Assembly (NCBI RefSeq): GCF_024756235.1
Contig: NZ_JANUGY010000008.1
Coordinates: forward strand, 124,001-188,000
Reading direction: 5' to 3'
DNA from: Massilia kyonggiensis
GTDB lineage: Bacteria; Pseudomonadota; Gammaproteobacteria; Burkholderiales; Burkholderiaceae_D
DNA length: 64,000 nucleotides
In this document: one piece after another, positions 46,229-53,884 of the stretch
How the letters are laid out: every line of letters starts with the position of its first letter
Position numbering within the stretch: the stretch's first letter is position 1
Notes under the pieces: generated by a model
Told to the model about the DNA's origin: nothing
Seen by the model: the letters and a program-made list of their open reading frames with translations, nothing else
Databases searched by the model: none
Position numbers and translations under genes: made by a program

Positions 46229-47161
46229 ATGAACAAGATCTCGATCATCGATTCCCACACCGGCGGCGAGCCGACCCGGCTCATCGTCGACGGCGGTCCG
46301 GACCTGGGCCACGGGTCGTTGTCGGAGCGCCTGGCGCGCATGCGCGAACGGTATGACCACATCCGCACGGGCACCGTGTGCGAACCGCGCGGCTCGGACG
46401 TCCTCGTGGGCGCGCTGCTGTGCGAACCCCATGCGCCCGACTGCGCGGCGGGCGTCATCTTTTTCAACAACGTCGGCTACCTCGGCATGTGCGGGCACGG
46501 CACGATCGGCCTCGTCGTGTCGCTGGCGCACCTCGGACGCATCGGGGCCGGACGGCACCGCATCGATACGCCCGTCGGCGTCGTGACGGCCGAACTGCAC
46601 GGGGACGGTTCGGTGAGCATCGACAACGTGCCGTCATACCGGACGCGCAAGGACGTCCACGTCGATGTCGCGGGCCATGGCACCGTGCGCGGCGACGTGG
46701 CGTGGGGCGGCAACTGGTTCTTCCTCATCAAGCACCATGCATTCGACATCGTCCCGGCCAACATCCCGGCGCTGACCGCGTTCGCGCAAGCCGTCATGGC
46801 CGCGCTGGCCGCACAGGGCGTCACCGGCGATGGCGGCGCGCCGATCGACCACGTGGAACTGTTCGCCCCGTCGCTCGTCGCGGACAGCCGCAACTTCGTG
46901 CTGTGCCCCGGCAAGGCGTACGACCGCTCGCCCTGCGGCACGGGCACCAGCGCGAAACTGGCTTGCCTGGCCGCGGACGGCAAGCTGGAACAAGGCGCCG
47001 TCTGGCGCCAGGAGAGCATCATCGGCAGCGTATTCGAAGGCAGCTACCGCCGCGCGGGCGACGCCGTCGCGCCGACGATCCGCGGCACGGCCTGGGTCAG
47101 CGCCGAGTCCACGCTGCTGTTCGACGATGGCGATCCGTTCGCATGGGGCATCCCGGCTTAG
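46229..47161 (+). CDS. 4-hydroxyproline 2-epimerase
   Basis: Converts trans-4-hydroxy-L-proline to cis-4-hydroxy-D-proline (EC 5.1.1.8), first step of bacterial hydroxyproline use. The 310-aa protein is of the proline racemase superfamily and has both acid/base cysteines: Cys88 (GMCGHGTIG) and Cys236 (DRSPCGTGTSA), which distinguishes epimerases from the Ser/Thr-containing dehydratases. The N-terminal IDSHTGGEPTR is diagnostic. Start at 46229 (no strong ribosome site); the 42-codon extension upstream is leader. It overlaps the convergent AraC-type regulator by 4 bp at the stop codons. Confidence 0.92.
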   Translation: MNKISIIDSHTGGEPTRLIVDGGPDLGHGSLSERLARMRERYDHIRTGTVCEPRGSDVLVGALLCEPHAPDCAAGVIFFNNVGYLGMCGHGTIGLVVSLAHLGRIGAGRHRIDTPVGVVTAELHGDGSVSIDNVPSYRTRKDVHVDVAGHGTVRGDVAWGGNWFFLIKHHAFDIVPANIPALTAFAQAVMAALAAQGVTGDGGAPIDHVELFAPSLVADSRNFVLCPGKAYDRSPCGTGTSAKLACLAADGKLEQGAVWRQESIIGSVFEGSYRRAGDAVAPTIRGTAWVSAESTLLFDDGDPFAWGIPA

Positions 47162-47901
47162 GCTTTTTTCATCTGCAGCCCGTATTCGCTCGGGCTCATG
47201 CCCACGTACGACTTGAACTGGCGGCTGAACGCGCTGTGGTCCGTGTAGCCGCACTCGTACGCGATCTCCGCGATCTTCGCACCCGGATTCTGCTCGATCA
47301 GGGTGCGCGCGGCCGTCAGCCGGCATTGCACGAGCAGCTGCCGCGGCGAGTGCTGGAACACTTTCTGGAACAGCCGTTCCACCCGCGACAGCGACAGCCC
47401 CGCTTCTTCCGCCAGTGCCTTGAGCGAGATATTCTCCCGATAGTTTTCGCTGATGTGCTGGGCGATCCGGGCGATCTGCCGGTACGCCGGGTGCAGGTCG
47501 TCGAGCAGGCCGAGGTCCTGCGACGTGCCGATCAGGCCGACCACGTCCCCATCCTTGCCAAACAGCGGGATCTTCTTGGTGATGCACCACCCGCGGCTGC
47601 GGCCGGGGTAGATGTGCAGTTCGAGCTGTTTGTCGATCGCCGTGCCGCTGGCGATGACCTGGCGGTCCTGCGCGAGATACGTCTCTGCCAGCGCGCGCGG
47701 GAACAGTTCCAGCGCCGTCTTGCCGAGCACATCCTTCTTGTGCCGAACTCCGCAGCGGCGCACCATCGTGCGGTTGATGCTCACGTAGCGCCCGTCCCGG
47801 TCCTTCACGAAGAATGCGACGTCGCCGAGCGCGTCGAAGATCGCTTCGACGGCCTGCATGCCGATGGTGTCGATGGCGCGGATGGTGGTGTCGTCGATCA
47901 T
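47158..47901 (-). CDS. PAS-AraC family transcriptional regulator
   Basis: A 247-aa regulator with an N-terminal PAS domain (about 12-120; IFDALGDVAFFVKDRDGRYVSIN, GVVGLIGTSQDLG region) and a C-terminal pair of AraC helix-turn-helices (about 145-245; LSLSRVERLFQKVF and IAEIAYECGYTDHSAFSRQFK). A PAS sensor in place of the usual AraC cupin is notable. GGAGG precedes the ATG at 47901. It is divergent from the imino-acid deaminase operon and convergent with the epimerase, so it is the likely activator of hydroxyproline catabolism. Confidence 0.9.
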   Translation of the reverse strand: MIDDTTIRAIDTIGMQAVEAIFDALGDVAFFVKDRDGRYVSINRTMVRRCGVRHKKDVLGKTALELFPRALAETYLAQDRQVIASGTAIDKQLELHIYPGRSRGWCITKKIPLFGKDGDVVGLIGTSQDLGLLDDLHPAYRQIARIAQHISENYRENISLKALAEEAGLSLSRVERLFQKVFQHSPRQLLVQCRLTAARTLIEQNPGAKIAEIAYECGYTDHSAFSRQFKSYVGMSPSEYGLQMKKA

Positions 47902-48055
47902 GGTGTCCTCCAGGACGTGAATATAGGCGCGTTGCACCCGCATGGCAAACGGCAGGCGGGCGTTGTGCCGATTTCGGCCTTCCCGGCGCCCGCATCGCGC
48001 AAGACCCTCGGACCGAACAGGCCTAGCATGGATGCTTTCAAAAGGAGACTAACCC

Positions 48056-48952
48056 ATGTGGAAAGGTGTTCTGCCCGCCGTCACCACCAAGTTCAACGAG
48101 GACGGCTCGCTCGACCATGACGAAATGCTGCGCTGCTTCGGCATCCAGATGGACGCCGGCGTGGACGGCCTCATCGCCTGCGGTTCGCTCGGCGAGGGCC
48201 CGATGCTGTCGCACGACGAGCGCATCGACGTCCTGAAACTCTGCAAGGAAGCGGCCGGCACGAAGCCCGCGCTGCTGACGGTCGCCGAAGCGTCCACGCG
48301 GGATGCGTGCGCGCTGGCGCAAAAGGCGGCAAAAGCGGGTGCCGACGGCCTGATGGTGGTCCCGAGCACGATCTACCACACGGACCCGCGCGAGACCGTG
48401 GCGACCCTGCGCGCCATCGCGCAGGCGGGCGACCTGCCGGTCATGATCTATTCGAACCGCCTCGCGTACCGCGTCGACGTCACCGTCGAGATCATGGAGG
48501 AGCTGGCGGACGACGCCCGCTTCGTCGCCGTCAAGGAATCGTCGGACGACATCCGCCGCAGCACCGACATCATCAACCGCTTCGGCGACCGCTTCGACCT
48601 GCTGACCGGCGTCGACAACCTCGCGTTCGAAGCGCTCATGGTCGGCGCCCAGGGCTGGGTCGCGGGCGTGGGCCTCGCCTTCCCGCAGGAGACGGTGGCG
48701 ATCTGGCGGCTCGTCCAGGCCAAACGGTACGACGAGGCGCTGCGCATCTACCGCTGGTTCCGCCCGCTGCTGGACCTGGACGTGTCGACGTACCTCGTCC
48801 AGAACATCAAGCTCGCGGAAGCGATCGCGATCGGCTCGAACGAGCGCGTGCGCGCGCCGCGCCTGCCGCTGGCCGGAGAGCGCCGCGCGCAGGTGGAGCG
48901 GACGATCCGCGCCGCCATCGCCAACCGCCCCACCCTGCCTGCGCTGGCGTGA
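48056..48952 (+). CDS. Dihydrodipicolinate synthase-family 1-pyrroline-4-hydroxy-2-carboxylate deaminase
   Basis: A 298-aa class I aldolase-fold lyase. In this context it most likely deaminates 1-pyrroline-4-hydroxy-2-carboxylate to 2-oxoglutarate semialdehyde (EC 3.5.4.22). Schiff-base Lys160 (FVAVKESSDD), Tyr132 (MIYSNR) and the GSLGEG loop (43-48) are present. A strong AAGGAG site precedes the ATG. The stop codon overlaps the next gene as GTGA. Sequence alone could not separate it from other DHDPS-like lyases; the assignment rests on the epimerase and D-hydroxyproline dehydrogenase neighbours. Confidence 0.85.
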   Translation: MWKGVLPAVTTKFNEDGSLDHDEMLRCFGIQMDAGVDGLIACGSLGEGPMLSHDERIDVLKLCKEAAGTKPALLTVAEASTRDACALAQKAAKAGADGLMVVPSTIYHTDPRETVATLRAIAQAGDLPVMIYSNRLAYRVDVTVEIMEELADDARFVAVKESSDDIRRSTDIINRFGDRFDLLTGVDNLAFEALMVGAQGWVAGVGLAFPQETVAIWRLVQAKRYDEALRIYRWFRPLLDLDVSTYLVQNIKLAEAIAIGSNERVRAPRLPLAGERRAQVERTIRAAIANRPTLPALA

Positions 48953-50067
48953 AACGGCCGGACGTGATCGTCGTGGGCGCCGGCATCGTCGGCGCCGCGT
49001 GCGCGGCGGAGCTGCAGGCGCTCGGGCGCGACGTGCTGCTCGTCGACGGGAGTGTCCCAGGCTGCGGCGTGACGGCGGCCGGCATGGGCCACCTCGTCGC
49101 CCTCGACGAGACGGACGATGAACTCGACCTGTGCCTGCTGTCGCTGGCGCGCTGGGACGACTGGCTGTCCACCCACGCCAGCCTCGCGGAACACGTCCGC
49201 TGCGGCACGCTGTGGGTCGCCGAGGACGATGCGCAGATGGCCCATGCACGCGTGCGCGCCGGACGGCTGGGCCGGCGCGGGTGGGATGCCGCCGAGCTGT
49301 CGGGCGACGCGCTCGCGCGCGTGGAACCCGCACTGCGCGCCGGTCTCGCGGGCGCGGTGCGCGTCGCGCGCGACGGCGTCGTGTATCCGCCCGCCGTCGC
49401 GGGCGCGCTGGCCGACACGCTCGTCGCGCTGGGCGGGCAGACGCGGTTCGGCACGGCGGTCGCCCGCATCGACGACGGCAGCGTCACCCTCGCTTCCGGC
49501 GAACGCGTCGACGCGGCCGACGTCGTCGTCGCGACCGGGACCGCCGTGACGCGGCTTCTGCCCGATATTCCCATCTTTCCGCGCAAGGGCCACCTCGCCA
49601 TCACGGCGCGCTACCCGCGCCGCCTGTCGCACCAGGTCGTGAGCATGGGCTACGGCCAGACGGAAGCCGGCAGCGACGCCCTCGCCGTCGCCGCGAACGT
49701 CCAGCCGCGCATCACGGGGCAATGGCTGATCGGGTCGTGCCGCCAGGACGGCATCCAGCATGCCGACGTCGACCCGCGCGTGCTGGCGCACGTGCTGCGC
49801 TCGGCCATCGCGCTGCTGCCCTGCCTGGCCGACATGAAGATCATCCGCAGCTGGACCGGCATGCGGCCCGCCACGTACGACGGGCGCCCCGTCATCGGGC
49901 GGCACCCTGCGAGCCCGCGCGTGTGGGTCGCCGCCGGCCATGAAGGCCTCGGCGTGACGACCGCGTTCGGCACCGCGCAGCTGCTGGCGGACCTGATGCT
50001 GGACCGCCCGGTCTCGATCGATGCCGCGCCTTATTCACCGTCGAGGTTCGCCCATGTCCCAACCTGA
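48949..50067 (+). CDS. FAD-dependent D-hydroxyproline dehydrogenase, catalytic (DAO-type) subunit
   Basis: A 372-aa flavoprotein of the D-amino acid/glycine oxidase family, starting at GTG overlapping the deaminase stop. The dinucleotide loop VVGAGIVGAACAAEL is at residues about 7-21, FPRKGHL and a C-terminal WTGMRPATYDGRPVIG / AAGHEGLGVT complete the FAD fold. With the two following proteins it matches the alpha-beta-gamma heterotrimeric cis-4-hydroxy-D-proline dehydrogenase that oxidises the epimerase product to the pyrroline (inference from gene order). Confidence 0.87.
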   Translation: MKRPDVIVVGAGIVGAACAAELQALGRDVLLVDGSVPGCGVTAAGMGHLVALDETDDELDLCLLSLARWDDWLSTHASLAEHVRCGTLWVAEDDAQMAHARVRAGRLGRRGWDAAELSGDALARVEPALRAGLAGAVRVARDGVVYPPAVAGALADTLVALGGQTRFGTAVARIDDGSVTLASGERVDAADVVVATGTAVTRLLPDIPIFPRKGHLAITARYPRRLSHQVVSMGYGQTEAGSDALAVAANVQPRITGQWLIGSCRQDGIQHADVDPRVLAHVLRSAIALLPCLADMKIIRSWTGMRPATYDGRPVIGRHPASPRVWVAAGHEGLGVTTAFGTAQLLADLMLDRPVSIDAAPYSPSRFAHVPT

Positions 50068-50317
50068 ATCCCTGAGCCGCGTACTGGTCGACGGCGTCGC
50101 GGTGGACGTGCCGTGCGGCGTCACCGTCGTGGGGGCGCTCGCCGCCGCCGGCTCGCTGTGCACGCGCCGCTCCGTCACGGGCCAGCGCCGGTTCGCATTC
50201 TGCGGCATCGGCCAGTGCCAGGAATGCCGGGTGACGGTCGACGGCTGCGCCAACCAGCTGGCGTGCAGGACGATCTGCGCCGACGGCATGTCCATCGAGA
50301 CGGGAGGCGACTGGTGA
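50054..50317 (+). CDS. [2Fe-2S]-binding subunit of D-hydroxyproline dehydrogenase
   Basis: An 87-aa plant-ferredoxin-type protein with four cluster cysteines: Cys50, Cys55, Cys58 (FCGIGQCQEC) and Cys71 (LACRT). It overlaps the preceding flavoprotein gene by 14 bp and the next gene by GTGA, so the three subunits should be made together. It would pass electrons between the two flavin subunits or to the respiratory chain. Confidence 0.85.
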   Translation: MSQPESLSRVLVDGVAVDVPCGVTVVGALAAAGSLCTRRSVTGQRRFAFCGIGQCQECRVTVDGCANQLACRTICADGMSIETGGDW

Positions 50318-51561
50318 AGAACGTATTGCACATCGTCGGCAGCGGCCCGGCGGGACTGTCCGCGGCACGGGCCGCGCTCGATGCCGGCGCAAGAATCTGC
50401 CTGATCGACGATAATCATGCGCCCGGTGGCCAGATCTGGCGCGGCGGACCGGCGCGCTGGACCGACGCCCGCGCGCGCGACGCGTGGAACACGGTGCGCG
50501 CCCATCCGGATTGCACGGTGATGCAGGATGCCCAAGTCATCGGCTGCGTGGACGCCGGCACGCTGCTCGTGGAAGCGGACGGCCGCGGCGTCGCCGTCCC
50601 GTTCGAGCGGCTCGTGCTCTGTGCTGGCAGCCGCGAATTGTCGCTGCCGTTCCCCGGCTGGACGCTGCCCGGCGTCACGGGCGCGGGCGGCCTGCAGGCG
50701 CTGATCAAGGGCGGCATGCCCGTGTGCGGGCGCCGCGTCGTGATCGCCGGTACCGGCCCGCTGCTGCTCGCGACGGCATCGACGGCGCTGCGGGCGGGCG
50801 CGCTGGTGGCCGCCATCGTCGAACACCAGCCGTGGTCGCGCCTGTCGGCGTTCGGCCTCGGGCTGCTGTCGCGCCACGGGAAAAAATTCCTGCAGGCGGC
50901 GTCGCTGTTCGCCGAGCTGCGCGGCATCCCGTACGTGACTGGCGCGCGGCTCGTCGAAGCGAAAGGCGACGACGTGCTGCGCGGCGTCGTGGTCCAGGCG
51001 GGCGGCAAGGACGTCGAGTACGCGTGCGACTTCCTGGCCGCGTGCTTCGGCCTCGTGCCGAACACGGACCTGGCGCGGGCGCTCCACTGCGATATCGTCG
51101 ACGGCGCGATCCGGGTCGACGACGCGCAGCGGACGAGCCGCGCGGACATCTGGGCCGCGGGCGAATGCACGGGCATCGGCGGCGTGGACAAGGCGGTCGC
51201 CGAGGGCCGCATCGCGGCACTGGATGCCCTTGGTCTGGCCCCGTCCGGGCGCGACCTGCCGTTGCGGCGCACGGCGCACGCGTTCGCCGCGCTGCTGGCG
51301 CGCACGTTCGCGCCGGACCCGTCGCTGCGGGAGATGTGCGGACCGGACACGATCGTGTGCCGCTGCGAGGACGTGACGCGGGCGCGCCTGCTGCCGCACC
51401 GCGACTGGCGCGAAGCGAAACTGGCGACGCGCGTCGGCATGGGGCCCTGCCAGGGCAAGACCTGCGGCGCGGCGTGCGCCTTCCTGTTCGGGTGGTCCCA
51501 CGAAGATGCCCGGACGCCCATCATGCCCGCGACCGCGCGGGCGCTGTCAGACCTGGAATGA
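50314..51561 (+). CDS. NAD/FAD-dependent oxidoreductase subunit with BFD-like iron-sulfur tail
   Basis: A 415-aa pyridine nucleotide-disulfide-type flavoprotein starting at GTG with GGGAGG upstream. FAD loop IVGSGPAGLSAARAAL near the N-terminus, a second Rossmann segment VVIAGTGPLLLATAS at about 140, and IWAAGECTGIGG. The C-terminus has CRC and CQGKTC cysteines of a bacterioferredoxin-associated-ferredoxin-type [2Fe-2S] site. It resembles the alpha subunits of opine, sarcosine-like and D-hydroxyproline dehydrogenases and completes the trimer with the two preceding genes. Confidence 0.87.
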   Translation: MKNVLHIVGSGPAGLSAARAALDAGARICLIDDNHAPGGQIWRGGPARWTDARARDAWNTVRAHPDCTVMQDAQVIGCVDAGTLLVEADGRGVAVPFERLVLCAGSRELSLPFPGWTLPGVTGAGGLQALIKGGMPVCGRRVVIAGTGPLLLATASTALRAGALVAAIVEHQPWSRLSAFGLGLLSRHGKKFLQAASLFAELRGIPYVTGARLVEAKGDDVLRGVVVQAGGKDVEYACDFLAACFGLVPNTDLARALHCDIVDGAIRVDDAQRTSRADIWAAGECTGIGGVDKAVAEGRIAALDALGLAPSGRDLPLRRTAHAFAALLARTFAPDPSLREMCGPDTIVCRCEDVTRARLLPHRDWREAKLATRVGMGPCQGKTCGAACAFLFGWSHEDARTPIMPATARALSDLE

Positions 51562-51574
51562 AGCAAGGAGAATC

Positions 51575-52783
51575 ATGAACATTGGCGGTACCGACAAACA
51601 GGCTGCACTCGACGCCTTGACCGACATGACGGCGGGCGCCGTGCCCATCACGCTGGCCGAGCACCGGGCGCGCATCGCACGCGCCCAGGACGTCATGGCC
51701 GAACGAGGCATCGCCGCCGTCTACCTGAATGCCGGCAGCAACCTGACCTATTTCACGGGCACGAAATGGAATCCCAGCGAGCGCATGGTGGGCGCCGTCC
51801 TGCCGGCGCAGGGTGACCTCGTCTATATCGCGCCCGCGTTCGAGGAAAGCACGATCCGCGGCTTCATGGTCGTGGAAGGCGACATCGCCGTCTGGGACGA
51901 GCACGAGGCCCCCGCCGCGCGCCTGCGCGCCGTGCTGGAGCAGCGCGGCATCAGGCCGGGCAGCGTGCTCGCCATCGACGACAGCACGCCGCTGTTCCTG
52001 TTCGACGCGATCCGCGCCGCGTTGGCCGGCTACGCCCTGCAGAATGCACACCCGGTCACGTCGCACTGCCGCAGCCGCAAGTCGGACGCGGAGATCGCCC
52101 TGATCCAGCGCGCGATGGACATGACGATGGCCGTGCACGTGGCGGCGGCGTCCATCCTCCACGAAGGCATCACGACGAAGGAGGTCGAGGAATTCATCCA
52201 CCTCGCCCACCGCAAGGTCGGGGCGAGCGGCTCTTACTTCTGCATCGTGCTGTTCGGCGAAGCGACGGCGTACCCGCACGGCGTGAGCTACGTGCAGACG
52301 CTGAAACGGGGCGACACGGTGCTGATCGACACGGGCTGCAAGGTCCACGACTACATCTCCGACATCACGCGCACGTACGTGTTCGGCGAACCTTCGGAGC
52401 GCCAGCGCTTCGTGTGGAATGCGGAAAAGGCGGCGCAGCGGGCGGCGTTCGACGCGGCGCAGTTGGGCGTGCCGTGCGAAGACGTGGACAGGGCCGCCCG
52501 CCGCTCGCTCGAGGCGAACGGTTTCGGCCCCGGCTACAAGCTGCCCGGCCTGCCGCACCGCACGGGCCACGGCATCGGCCTCGACATCCACGAAGGCCCC
52601 TACCTCGTCGGCGGCGAGACCCGCGTGCTGGAGCCGGGCATGTGCTTCTCGAACGAGCCGATGATCTGCGTGCCGGGCGAATTCGGCGTCCGCCTCGAAG
52701 ACCATTTCTACATGACGGCGACCGGGCCGAAGTGGTTCACGCAGCCGGCGGCGAGCCTGGAGAATCCGTTCGCGGCGGGATGA
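51575..52783 (+). CDS. M24-family metallopeptidase (Xaa-Pro aminopeptidase/dipeptidase-like)
   Basis: A 402-aa creatinase/aminopeptidase-fold protein. An N-terminal creatinase-like domain (about 1-165) precedes the pita-bread domain. The five metal ligands are present: two Asp in LIDTGCKVHDYISDITR, His in TGHGIGLDIHEG, Glu in SNEPM and Glu in RLEDHFYMT. AAGGAGA precedes ATG 51575; the 23-codon extension is rejected. As the last gene of the hydroxyproline operon it probably frees (hydroxy)proline from small peptides. Its 3' end overlaps the convergent lipoprotein gene by 47 bp. Confidence 0.9.
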   Translation: MNIGGTDKQAALDALTDMTAGAVPITLAEHRARIARAQDVMAERGIAAVYLNAGSNLTYFTGTKWNPSERMVGAVLPAQGDLVYIAPAFEESTIRGFMVVEGDIAVWDEHEAPAARLRAVLEQRGIRPGSVLAIDDSTPLFLFDAIRAALAGYALQNAHPVTSHCRSRKSDAEIALIQRAMDMTMAVHVAAASILHEGITTKEVEEFIHLAHRKVGASGSYFCIVLFGEATAYPHGVSYVQTLKRGDTVLIDTGCKVHDYISDITRTYVFGEPSERQRFVWNAEKAAQRAAFDAAQLGVPCEDVDRAARRSLEANGFGPGYKLPGLPHRTGHGIGLDIHEGPYLVGGETRVLEPGMCFSNEPMICVPGEFGVRLEDHFYMTATGPKWFTQPAASLENPFAAG

Positions 52784-53732
52784 CTTCGCGCAGGAACGCA
52801 TCCGCCGCCTCCACCGTCGGCGCCAGCCACGGATCGAACAGCCAAAAGCTGTGGGGCGTATCGGGCACGGGCACGACCCGGTTCGGTACGCCCAATGCCC
52901 GCAGCCGTTCGGCCATCTCTTCGTACCCCAGGCTGAAGCGCCGCTGCGCGCTGACGATGAACAGGGTCGGCGGCGCGCCCTTCGTCACGTGATACAACGG
53001 CGAGGCATCGCGCCACAACGCGGCTTTCTCCGCATAGCGGCCGCCGAACCAGGCTCCTGCGGCTGACGGCTGCTTCGCGGCGTCGTCCTCGTATTTGCGC
53101 GCTTCCTCGGACGTGAAGTCGGACAGCCCGTCGATGTTGACGATCGCCTGCACGTCGCTCGACACGGGGTCTCCGTCCGGATCGAAGCGGCGCTCGCCGT
53201 TCGTCACCCCGGTCAGCGCCGCGATCTGACCGCCGGCCGATCCGCCCGCGATGGCGATGCGGTCCGGATCGATACCGTACTCGCCCGCGTGCGCGCGCAC
53301 CCAGCGCACTGCCGCCTTCGCGTCGTGGATCGCGGCCGGGTATGGCGCTTCCGGCGACAGGCGATAACTGATGGTGGCCGCCACGTAGCCCCGCTCCGCC
53401 ATGCGGATCGCCATCGGCGCGAAGTTCGCGCGCACGCCCGCGCGCCAGCCGCCGCCATGCACGAACACGATGGCGGGGCGCGGCGCCGCGGCCGCCCCCG
53501 CCGGCAGGTACAGGTCCAGCTTCAGGTCGTGGGCGCCCCGGCGTACGTACGTGACGTCCGTGACGGCACGCACGGTCGGGGGCACGGCGCGGCTCGCGAT
53601 GCGGATGAAGGGATACGCGGGCGCCAGCTTCGCGTAAGTCGTCTCCGCCGTGTAGCTCTCCGGCGCGGGAGCCTTCAGCGTCTGCGCCGAGCATCCGGCC
53701 AGCAGCACCATCCAATACATCGTCAAACGCAT
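52737..53732 (-). CDS. Alpha/beta hydrolase lipoprotein (esterase/lipase)
   Basis: A 331-aa exported esterase of the hormone-sensitive-lipase-like group. The N-terminus MRLTMYWMVLLAGC carries a lipobox with Cys14, so it is a membrane-anchored lipoprotein. The oxyanion HGGGW, nucleophile GGSAGG and His in DTPHSFW are present. GGAGG sits 4 nt before the start at 53732. It is divergent from the GH105 gene across the paired operators, so it probably belongs to the pectin regulon and may remove acetyl, methyl or feruloyl groups (inference). Confidence 0.87.
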   Translation of the reverse strand: MRLTMYWMVLLAGCSAQTLKAPAPESYTAETTYAKLAPAYPFIRIASRAVPPTVRAVTDVTYVRRGAHDLKLDLYLPAGAAAAPRPAIVFVHGGGWRAGVRANFAPMAIRMAERGYVAATISYRLSPEAPYPAAIHDAKAAVRWVRAHAGEYGIDPDRIAIAGGSAGGQIAALTGVTNGERRFDPDGDPVSSDVQAIVNIDGLSDFTSEEARKYEDDAAKQPSAAGAWFGGRYAEKAALWRDASPLYHVTKGAPPTLFIVSAQRRFSLGYEEMAERLRALGVPNRVVPVPDTPHSFWLFDPWLAPTVEAADAFLREVIPPRTDSPGSPPAA

Positions 53733-53804
53733 CCTGCCTCCGTTCATCGTGGAAAGCCAGTATGCCACCGAAAAATGCACCCCGGCTAGTCCACCTTGCA
53801 AAAG

Positions 53805-53834
53805 TGGCCAGACCAACCTAGAATGGTCTGGCCA
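53805..53834. promoter_or_regulatory. Paired ExuR-type operators in divergent pectin promoter
   Basis: TGGCCAGACCA (53805-53815) and TGGTCTGGCCA (53824-53834) are exact inverted copies separated by 8 bp (centres 19 bp apart). They sit between the lipoprotein esterase and GH105 start codons, 50 bp before the latter. Confidence 0.7.
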
Positions 53835-53884
53835 AATAAAGGACGAGAATCGTCCATCATATAAAAACGACCGGAGACTACACG

